Shown in pieces: positions 57,296-64,000 of a stretch of DNA of 64,000 nt. Each line of letters begins with the position of its first letter. Position 1 is the stretch's first letter. Both the position numbers and the translations under genes were made by a program. Source of the DNA: Amoebophrya sp. A120 (taxonomy: Eukaryota > Sar > Dinophyceae > Syndiniales > Amoebophryaceae); contig CAJINV010000001.1 of the NCBI GenBank assembly GCA_905178155.1, forward strand, positions 2,904,089 to 2,968,088. The letters are read 5' to 3'. Under the pieces are notes generated by a model. That model was not told where the DNA came from. It ran no database searches and saw only the letters and a program-made list of their open reading frames with translations.

Positions 57296-58136
57296 CTCCT
57301 TGAACAAGCGGTACCCCAGCGGCCGCTTGTTCTCCCCCGCTTGCACATCGTGTCCAATGTACAGGCAGAAATTATGGGAGTGTCAGGATTGAAATCGACA
57401 AAGTTGAAATAACTTGCAATGCATAAAATCGATACCAGTTGGAAGCGCAATTTCCAAGCGGCGCATGACAAATTTAGGCACCATCTAAATCCGGTTTGTC
57501 ATGCTGTTTACGGACAGAGGGCGTCTTTTGTCATGCTGCTTTAGCAGCTCTATCGCAGACCCCAACCACGCTGGCGGTCGGCTTCGCTTGCCATCCCTGC
57601 AAGAGAGGCACCTCAACATGCCTTGCAATTTATGTATGAGAAATTATTTCAACTTTGTCGATTTCGATCATGACGCTTCCATAGAAATTTTCAAAGTCGT
57701 AATCCGCCACATCCGTGTCAACTTCGTTCGCGCACAAGGCTTTCAGATTTTTCCACAAGTCCTCGTTGTGCCGCCCCGCGAAGTACAGCCAGAGGGTTTT
57801 GGGGAAAGTCGCGAAAAGATGCTTTTGCTTCTCCTCAACGCCGGACGGTTTCTGCTGTACTGCATTGCTGCCATCACTTTCTTGGCGCTCCACTGCTCGT
57901 GCTGTGGCTTTTTGCTTGTTCTTTGCCGGTGGAACACCTCCTGCCAGGAGATGCGGATTCGAATTTTTTTCAGCTGCGTCTTTTCCTCCTTCCCTGTCAC
58001 TGTTCCTTCCGGAGGTGTCGTCTGCTTGTCCAGGTCCTCCCGGGGAATCCGCTTCCTCGTCCGCAATGTCTTTTCCGTGCTTCAATTTGTGCCGGAAAGC
58101 CTCCAGCTGCTTCTTGTTGATACGCTTCGGCGCCAT
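57296..58136 (-). pseudogene. Truncated second copy of the unknown gene at 53203
   Basis: Starting from the ATG at 58136, the copy reads MAPKRINKKQLEAFRHKLKH and follows the intact gene to DVADYDFENF, where introner G (57373-57683) interrupts it. Excision of G restores FENFCLYIGHDVQAGENK. The frame then runs into the foldback element after GYRLFKEV and reaches a stop after about 16 foreign codons. The conserved 3' half (about 240 residues) is missing. It could still give a short protein of about 190-200 aa, but it is most simply a truncated duplicate. Confidence 0.78.
57373..57683 (-). mobile_element. Introner element G, with a matching empty site
   Basis: 311 bp. Plus-strand ends TATGGGAGTGTCAGGATTGA and TCATGACGCTTCCATA are imperfect inverted repeats continuing inward as GAAATCGACAAAGTTGAAAT / ATTTCAACTTTGTCGATTTC. 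It is flanked by perfect 5-bp copies of GAAAT (57368-57372 and 57684-57688). The duplicated gene at 54019-54023 has a single GAAAT and no element. The interior carries GCATGACAAAT and TTTGTCATGC, shared with the other introners. Confidence 0.93.
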
Positions 58137-58368
58137 GGTGGGCCACAGATTTCTGGGCGGAAATGTGAGTGAGGTATTCGATATCTATTCGTCTTTCTCC
58201 TCACAGGAGCGTGAAGAGGTTGATCATGATGTTTCAGCTTATCGAGTCATCACTTCCTTGCGTTGCTACGCTTTCTGGCCAGCAGAAAATACATTCATTA
58301 CTATAGATACGTTGGTTTACAACTTTTATTTTCAGTCACAATAACCTCCCACTACTTGTTGTACTTAC

Positions 58369-58559
58369 GTCTATCTGCAGTGGAGCTGGAAGCTGCAGAA
58401 TCTTCATCGGCAACACATTCCAAACACGAATAGTCACGAGGTAGGATCGTCGTGCTGTTAGCAGCCCCACGAACTGTGACATCAGATCGCTGTGGTCCTC
58501 GTTGCTTAACTCTTTCAAAATGATGTCGCAATATGTTGAACCAGCATGCTCGTCCGCGT
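58369..58559 (-). other. Possible small exon in duplication unit 2
   Basis: Counterpart of 54706-54915, with the same acceptor context (CGGATCGCAG) and donor (GTAAGT). The frame containing RGPQRSDVTV and LPRDYSCLEC remains open here. The 3' part differs by an indel that is not a multiple of three near the donor. Weakly supported as coding. Confidence 0.3.
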
Positions 58560-59608
58560 CTGCGATCCGTTTGTCGAGAAGAAAAAACTAAAACGTAGTT
58601 AGTAGATCTTGTTGGATAGCCGCCACAAGGAAGTATACCAAGAGCAAGACGTTGTAAAGACGCTGAAGTAATGAAGCAATAGAAAGCGGATCTTTGCACT
58701 TTTCATCATGAAAAATATAGAACTCGTTTTACACAGTAATTATAGGATCCCTTCGCGGCCGAGATCTTCTTGACCATGCGGACTAAGACTGCCACCGATC
58801 TTCTGTACAACAGCGGGTCTCGTGATCCTTCGCGTGCATCACACTGCATCAAATAATTCATCCCCGCGAACAACGAAAAAACGCGTCCGAACACTTGCAA
58901 CCAGAGCGCAACAACGGCGAATCGTCTGGCCGGGGTGAAAATAACTGGACGTGGAGAATATAATTCTGAAAAGAAATCTATGAAAAACACAAAGAGCAAA
59001 AAGTCAAATCGTTCAAATAAAGTTGTCGTGTCAGCGGCATTTAGATGCCGTAGATATGAGAGTTTTGTTGGGGTAATTTCTGAACCGTCCAGTAATCGCC
59101 GGTTAATCTGTGCATCCATTTTTGGCATTGATATTCTAAATGCCTATGCCATTTGGCTATGTCAGTTTAATTTTAGAAAAAGCAAGCGACTTTCTATTCA
59201 TCTATACGGCTGATAGATTCCACTAGTATTGATCTTGATGTCACAGCACTCCAGGGAATTTCTATAGTTTTTCGCGTGACTCAAGGCTTTGAATACAGTC
59301 CGTCAAAGAAAAAGAAGAAGAGAATAAGGCTGATGATTCGGTGTGTTTAGAGTTTGAGTTTTATTTCGGTTTTTCATTCTACACGATGGCGATGGGCTAG
59401 GGCAAATTAAAGATCAAGATGATCATAAGATCATAAACATTGACATGTTCTGATTCTGAAAGAGTAAGACAGGAGGTGTGCTCTAGTGCTTCAATCAGGA
59501 CGGTTACTGTACTTACAGCAACCACAGGACAAGAGATTATCTGATAAGGGTGGTAGAGAGAAACGACTTTCAAAGCCATCGATACAGCACTTGTTCATTT
59601 CGTCTTGA

Positions 59609-60943
59609 CTACGCCGTGAAGGTAAACGATCCGTGGCCTTCTTGAGCGTGTGCGTCCATGCCAAAGTGTTCGGCGAACGCTTCATGCATGGCGTCCAGGT
59701 CTAGCTCGGTCGAACTTCTTCCAACATCTTCTAGCGTAAAATTCACGTCGGAAATAGTGCCTGGCGCCGGTTCATCTGTGCCGGTCGTGTACGGAACATG
59801 AGCTCCTGTGGTGGAGATCCTCTGCGGTGCCGGGGGAAGCCGGTCGCGGCGCAGAGTGCTTCTCGAAGATGCAGCTGGAGCTGGAGCAGAAGTCGTCCCC
59901 CCAATTTCATCCGTCAGTATCACGGTTTCTCCATCTCCGTCCGATGGAGGATCGACGGTGGTATTAATGTCCGGAAGAGTTTGAAAGGCGCGGCGCTCGC
60001 CCGCGCTGGATAATGTGAAGCTTCCTTCGTAAGCGTAGGCCGGTGTAGTGGACGAAGATGATGACGCCGCCGCTGCGGCGGGTGCGGCGCTGGGTGTCGC
60101 GGCTCTCCTCTGGCTCGCCGTCCGCGTCGCAGAGCGTGAAGACCAGCGGCGGGCGCGCCGCTTGGAGGAGCTCGTGGTCGACGTGGTGCCGCCGCTTGCA
60201 TCAGAACGGTTCGTCAGAGGTGTTTCCCTTTCGACGATTCTGGGAGGTGGAATTTCGTGAAAGATTTGCCTGACTTCCCTACCACCGCTAGTACGTGGGT
60301 ATGGAGGGGTTTGTGAAGCTTGTGCACGACCCCACCTGTTGGGAACCACACTGGTGTTCGTACCAGCGTGTTGCCCCGGCGGCAGTTCGAATTCTCGCAG
60401 TGCGCTTTCGGGAACAATGGGATAGCCGGTATAAGCCGCGACTGGCGTCATCGCTTGTTGTGCCTCTTGCTCCCCGGTGATGTGTTGAACTCCGGTCGTC
60501 CCTTCTCCACCTTCGGCAACCGCTCGCGCCAGCAGCGCTCCGAAATAAGATGGGCCGCCGCGGCCGCTCGGGTGCGGCTGCCGCGTTGCCGGCGGACTTG
60601 GTCCTCTGGGTGGTGCAGCCGTGTCTCCCACAGAAAGCCCCCCGGATACGTCGCTCAGAGAGGGCGACGCTGCAGAGGAGCGCGAAGCGTCGGACCGCGT
60701 CGTCAACGCCGGTCCGACGGAGAACGTGGTCGTATCCACTGCCCCTTCCTCTCGAAGATGATCTTCCCCGGCCGCCGCGGCGGCGGAACAGGACATATCC
60801 GCGTCGACCTTGCTTCGCTGCCTCCTCGGCGAAGAGCAACGGGACCGCGCCGGCGAGGACGAGGGCACGGGCGAAGCCACGGACGACTCCGTCTCGGTGG
60901 GCGTTTCTGCCTGAGAGAGCGGCTGCCGCCGCAGCAGCAGCAC
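59609..60943 (-). CDS. Ser/Thr/Pro-rich unknown protein or 3' part of the upstream gene
   Basis: A frame of about 444 codons ending at TAG (59609). The first ATG inside it is at 60796 (MSCSAAAAAGEDHLREEG); the frame is open from about 60943. Composition is Ser/Thr/Pro/Ala-rich and protein-like (SGGLSVGDTAAPPRGPSPPA; AYTGYPIVPESALREFELPP), unlike the Arg-rich overlapping frame of 60288-60930, which looks like a shadow. The C-terminus LDLDAMHEAFAEHFGMDAHA is acidic and amphipathic. It may be a separate gene, or the continuation of the large frame at 63923 after a +1 frame change in the GCT/GCG repeat near 60,930. Its last 25 codons are duplicated at 56035-56111. Family unknown. Confidence 0.55.
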   Translation of the reverse strand: MLLLRRQPLSQAETPTETESSVASPVPSSSPARSRCSSPRRQRSKVDADMSCSAAAAAGEDHLREEGAVDTTTFSVGPALTTRSDASRSSAASPSLSDVSGGLSVGDTAAPPRGPSPPATRQPHPSGRGGPSYFGALLARAVAEGGEGTTGVQHITGEQEAQQAMTPVAAYTGYPIVPESALREFELPPGQHAGTNTSVVPNRWGRAQASQTPPYPRTSGGREVRQIFHEIPPPRIVERETPLTNRSDASGGTTSTTSSSKRRARRWSSRSATRTASQRRAATPSAAPAAAAASSSSSTTPAYAYEGSFTLSSAGERRAFQTLPDINTTVDPPSDGDGETVILTDEIGGTTSAPAPAASSRSTLRRDRLPPAPQRISTTGAHVPYTTGTDEPAPGTISDVNFTLEDVGRSSTELDLDAMHEAFAEHFGMDAHAQEGHGSFTFTA

Positions 60944-63900
60944 TGGAAGATGATCCTTGCTGCATCAAGAAGGTCGGCGGGCCGAGGCCAAATTTCGAGG
61001 GCTTCTTCCTTTCCTCCACCTCCGCAAGCTGCACGGCGAACGGGTAGTGTTCTTGTTTCTGCGTTTTGAAGAACTCGTAGGAGATAGACGCGGTGGGGAC
61101 TAAAGCTTGTCCAGCAGAAGCTTCAGCCGTAGATTTGTTTCCCATCAAAACGTCGGCGGCGAAATTCTCGCTGTGCACGAAGGAACTGTGCGGCACCCGG
61201 AGACGCGCGTGGTGCAGCTCTTGCGTTACCGACACACCGGTCTCGCGCAAGTCGTAAAAATACGGGTCGTAGTCGTTGTCGTAAAACATGACGTGGTACA
61301 GTTCTTTCCCCTTTTTGTGCTTCCTGGTTGCATTCACCTCCTCCGCGATCCTCAAGACCCGGCAGGGCCGGAGGGTGTCGGTATCGGTAGGGATTGAGCC
61401 AGCACGGACTTTTTTGTGAACGCAGTACGGTGCAGCTGCTGCAAAAGGACCAGATGAAGATGAGGAGCTTGTTGCGCCACTAGTACTTCCATGAGCTCGA
61501 CACGACGCCGCCCGTCTGCGCGCGGCCTTGCTTGGCTTGCCCTGGGCGGCCTTCGCAACCATCTTCGCGGCCGTTTTCACGGCTTTAAACGCTTTCATTG
61601 GGGAACTGGTGACGGCTTTCTGAATTTTCGTCAGAGTAGACTTCTTTTTATCGTTTTCCAAATCCACGGCCTTGCACATGTACAGGGGCTCCACGTGAGC
61701 TTTCGGAAGCTTTCGCTTTTCCATCGCGTCACGCTGGAAAGCGACGAGCGTGTGCGTCAGCGGGAGTCGATCGTCGCGGAACACCATGCGCCGGGAGCAC
61801 TTCACCCAGTCGTGGTGCTCGCGCAAAATGTGTTCTTCAGCCCGCCAGCACCAAGAATCCATCGAAAGCTGCGCTTCCAGGGACAGAACCTGCAGCTCAA
61901 TTTCCCACGCCGCGCGCATAGCGTTCATGTGCATCGGCAGCACCCGCATGGTCAAATCCCACTCGGATTTTGGCGCGGCGGTCTCAGTGGCCGCTAGCTT
62001 TTTGCTCTTCTTTGCCGCGGTGCCTTTCTTGCCTTTACTGCTGGTTTTAAGAGCGCCAGATGTTGTAGGTGCGACGGGAGGCACGAAGGGAAGCGTTGCA
62101 TTGATGGGCTTTTTTGTGATTGGGTGCAGCTTCAGGCCGGGGTTACTGGTGCTTTCCAGCGTTCCCTCCGTGTTCATGATGGACTCCACGCATTCCTCGC
62201 AAAAGAGGGTCGGGTTCTGCTGGACGTTCAAGCCTTGGAACGGAATCTTCATGCTGGTTTGCACAGAACAAGCTTGATGCGGCTTGTTTTGTGCCTCAGC
62301 CTCTTGCGCAGTTCTCACGAGCTGCGCCGGCGCGCGATCCACGTCCTGCGACGGGTGCTGGAGCCAGGTTCTCGGAACGCCGTGATTGAGGTAAATGTCT
62401 CGCTCGGTGGACGGGGAGTTTCCGGATAGCCGCGCCCTGCTGTTGTCTTGCGTCGTGAGCAAAATGTGCATGAAGCGCTTGTGCGACATGCAGACCCCGC
62501 ACTGCGGCGTCTTGACGTGGCCGGACCTCGTGGTCAGCGCCACTAGCTCCTTGTGCTTGCGAATCATCTGCTGGCGCACCCACCACCGGAGCCAGGCCTG
62601 CGACATTTCGCTTTTAGTACCCTGCAGGGCCGGCTGGTCTTGAAATCTGATCCAGCGCATCGCCTCGTCTTTGGTTGGTAGTGCCCCCGAAGCTTCTTCT
62701 TCTTCCGTGACTGCGAAGGGAGCAAGACGGAGCCTGACCTGTCGCGGCATCATCATGCACGCGGTCGCAGGCTCGAAGTCACCGGGCAGCTTCGGGTAGT
62801 TTCCACCCTGGTCGAGGCGCCCCGTGGGATCGTAGAAAGGGATCGCCTGAACGAAAAAATTCCCCTCCGTCGCATCGAAAGCGGTTCTCCGCGTATAGAC
62901 ATCCCCTCCGGAAGATGCAGCCGCTGTTGCCCCTGATGTCGGAGCAACGGGCGACCCCGCTTTTGGCGGCATCGACGTGGTCCCGAAGCTGTGCTGTCTA
63001 CTACTAGGTGCACTGCCCCTTGAGCCGATCCGCGCGGGCGGTAGTGATCGAGCACGCGGCCTACTAGTCGTTACAGCTCTTCTCGCGGAGCTTCCACCAG
63101 CGTCAAAGGCCGTGCCACCTGCCCCGAGTGCAAATGCTTCCTCACCGGGCTCCCACACCCCTGCGCCGGCTTCAAGTTCCAAGCTTGCTGTTTCCGCTTC
63201 GGTAAATGGCAAAGTCTGCTTCTTGCGGTCACCGTTTTCCGGTTTCCGGAGCGGGTAGTAGGTCGTCAGAATTTCGGCGGCATCGTGGCCGTCGAGCAGT
63301 GTATACGCATCCCTCAGTCCCGGGTCGCTGGCCCGTCTCCGCGGAGTCAGAAGCCCAGCGCGGGCGGCTTGACGGGGCGGTGTTCGCTTGGTTGGAACCT
63401 GAACGGGCACTCGACCCACACCGTAGATCTCTGTGCACACGACACTGACAGAGAACCTGATCACCACCTCCTGTGCGTAATTCCTGCGGGCATTTTCCAG
63501 AGCCTGGAGTTTGTCTTTGTTTTTCTGATCCCGAGCCATTAGCACTTTATTCTGCACCGCCGCGACGTAATGCTCGCCCCCGGGAATGCCGTCAAAGCTA
63601 GGGGTAAAGCTGCTGTGGTCCGACGTCTCGAAAACGGATTTGCGTCCCTTCTGCAGCACGGCTGATTTGTTCATGATTCTCGTCGTTGTCCCTCCTGTAG
63701 AGAAATATTCATCTGTCGGTGCGTGGGAGAAAACTTTGAAGGTGTTCGCGACAGATTCCGTGTCAAGATTCGCGGCGAAGGGCTTCGTACGATAGAGCAA
63801 TTCCTGCCCCGGCCTGTTGTCCTTGTTCCGACCAGAATTTTTGTTCAAGTAGAGTTCCGCGTGATACCATAACGACAGAGAACTTCCGTTGGGAAACAAA

Positions 63901-64000
63901 AGGCAACGGCGGCCGGTAGTCATCCAAAATGCTGCGGCTCGGCGCCTCGACGTTGTAACAGAGAGGAGGATTGTGCAGGAACAGGCTTTTCCAAGTGAAT
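60288..64000 (-). CDS. Large unknown protein, partial at the right edge, frame changes suspected
   Basis: The main frame runs from 63923 (ATG) to a stop at 60288, 1,211 codons. Residues to about 1,000 are convincing: VFSHAPTDEYFSTGGTTTRI, a CxxC-type block CGVCMSHKRFMHILLTTQ with a later CEECVESIM, EIELQVLSLEAQLSMDSWCW, and YHVMFYDNDYDPYFYDLRE, which resembles a Tudor/SH3-like strand pattern. After about 60,930 this frame turns Arg-rich and the frame of the preceding entry looks coding instead. Upstream of about 63,880 a different frame up to base 64000 (FTWKSLFLHNPPLCYNVEAP; ILDDYRPPLPFVSQRKFSV) also looks coding, so the start at 63923 is doubtful. Both shifts are +1. Sequencing indels, short introns or decay would explain this. 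Family unknown. Confidence 0.55.
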   Translation of the reverse strand, partial: SLGKACSCTILLSVTTSRRRAAAFWMTTGRRCLLFPNGSSLSLWYHAELYLNKNSGRNKDNRPGQELLYRTKPFAANLDTESVANTFKVFSHAPTDEYFSTGGTTTRIMNKSAVLQKGRKSVFETSDHSSFTPSFDGIPGGEHYVAAVQNKVLMARDQKNKDKLQALENARRNYAQEVVIRFSVSVVCTEIYGVGRVPVQVPTKRTPPRQAARAGLLTPRRRASDPGLRDAYTLLDGHDAAEILTTYYPLRKPENGDRKKQTLPFTEAETASLELEAGAGVWEPGEEAFALGAGGTAFDAGGSSARRAVTTSRPRARSLPPARIGSRGSAPSSRQHSFGTTSMPPKAGSPVAPTSGATAAASSGGDVYTRRTAFDATEGNFFVQAIPFYDPTGRLDQGGNYPKLPGDFEPATACMMMPRQVRLRLAPFAVTEEEEASGALPTKDEAMRWIRFQDQPALQGTKSEMSQAWLRWWVRQQMIRKHKELVALTTRSGHVKTPQCGVCMSHKRFMHILLTTQDNSRARLSGNSPSTERDIYLNHGVPRTWLQHPSQDVDRAPAQLVRTAQEAEAQNKPHQACSVQTSMKIPFQGLNVQQNPTLFCEECVESIMNTEGTLESTSNPGLKLHPITKKPINATLPFVPPVAPTTSGALKTSSKGKKGTAAKKSKKLAATETAAPKSEWDLTMRVLPMHMNAMRAAWEIELQVLSLEAQLSMDSWCWRAEEHILREHHDWVKCSRRMVFRDDRLPLTHTLVAFQRDAMEKRKLPKAHVEPLYMCKAVDLENDKKKSTLTKIQKAVTSSPMKAFKAVKTAAKMVAKAAQGKPSKAARRRAASCRAHGSTSGATSSSSSSGPFAAAAPYCVHKKVRAGSIPTDTDTLRPCRVLRIAEEVNATRKHKKGKELYHVMFYDNDYDPYFYDLRETGVSVTQELHHARLRVPHSSFVHSENFAADVLMGNKSTAEASAGQALVPTASISYEFFKTQKQEHYPFAVQLAEVEERKKPSKFGLGPPTFLMQQGSSSSAAAAAAAALSGRNAHRDGVVRGFARALVLAGAVPLLFAEEAAKQGRRGYVLFRRRGGRGRSSSRGRGSGYDHVLRRTGVDDAVRRFALLCSVALSERRIRGAFCGRHGCTTQRTKSAGNAAAAPERPRRPILFRSAAGASGCRRWRRDDRSSTHHRGARGTTSDDASRGLYRLSHCSRKRTARIRTAAGATRWYEHQCGSQQVGSCTSFTNPSIPTY

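Larger units (their letters stand above)
56138..59685. repeat. Segmental duplication, unit 2 with two insertions
   Basis: Second copy of the duplicated segment. It starts at TCCTTCTTCACCTCCTTGAA (compare 53936) and ends at TTCAT (59685), continuing into the gene at 59609. It has received a 1.1-kb foldback element near its left end and introner G; without these it is about the size of unit 1. The 26 bases between the units (56112-56137) are a partial repeat of CTTCTTCACCTCCTTGA. Confidence 0.82.

Noticed and set aside
60288-60930. Continuation of the large right-edge frame to its own stop
   Set aside because: The translation here is Arg/Gly-rich and out of character; the overlapping frame ending at 59609 looks like the coding one.
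1-64000. CRISPR arrays, rRNA, tRNA, bacterial operons
   Set aside because: No regularly spaced direct repeats, rRNA-like blocks or convincing cloverleafs were seen on reading both strands; tRNA detection by eye is limited.

Overview
This window is nuclear DNA of a protist, most likely a syndinian (parasitic) dinoflagellate close to Amoebophrya; that assignment is inference. Evidence: long, mostly intron-poor genes of eukaryotic type (katanin, kinesin-14, poly(A) polymerase, PRCC family, WSC/C-type lectin), every convincing gene on the minus strand (unidirectional cluster, as in dinoflagellates), and several protein-coding exons interrupted by mobile introns with terminal inverted repeats and 5-bp target-site duplications, a type reported as invasive intronic (introner) elements in Amoebophrya. 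No bacterial, organellar, tRNA, rRNA or CRISPR features were seen.

Layout from left to right (all genes minus strand): a partial unknown gene (1-430); a 2,013-aa sugar-lactone-oxidase/methyltransferase fusion (964-7005); a 2,298-aa protein with a dynactin-p25-like beta-helix at the N-terminus and a kinesin-14 motor at the C-terminus, its motor split by three introner elements (8460-16579); a four-exon coiled-coil protein (18046-19396); two tandem paralogues of an unrecognised family (20321-23486); katanin p60 (24225-26207); a PRCC-family nuclear protein (26850-27914); a seven-exon poly(A) polymerase with two introner elements (28461-31277); galactokinase (32105-33838); a large unknown protein (34274-37975); an uninterrupted second poly(A) polymerase (38604-40733); a two-exon glutathione S-transferase (41343-42267); a secreted Ser/Pro-rich protein (42786-44726); a secreted WSC/Cys-repeat/C-type-lectin giant with an in-frame 114-nt introner intron (45358-50674); a MOSC plus alkyltransferase-like fusion (51045-52502).

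From 53.2 to 59.7 kb there is a head-to-tail segmental duplication. It leaves one intact copy of an unknown gene (53203-54489), a truncated copy (57296-58136) that later received an introner element, and a 1.1-kb foldback element at the junction. The matching empty site in the intact copy directly shows introner insertion with a perfect 5-bp duplication. The right end (59609-64000) holds a large unknown reading frame that changes frame at least twice.

The most notable signal is the introner system: seven elements of at least five terminal-repeat families, all with TAT...ATA ends and 5-bp flanking duplications. Removing the element plus one copy of the duplication restores the reading frame in all seven cases, usually without GT-AG ends. 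The genes otherwise show no operon-like functional grouping; cytoskeletal motor/severing proteins, mRNA 3'-end enzymes and surface proteins are interspersed.
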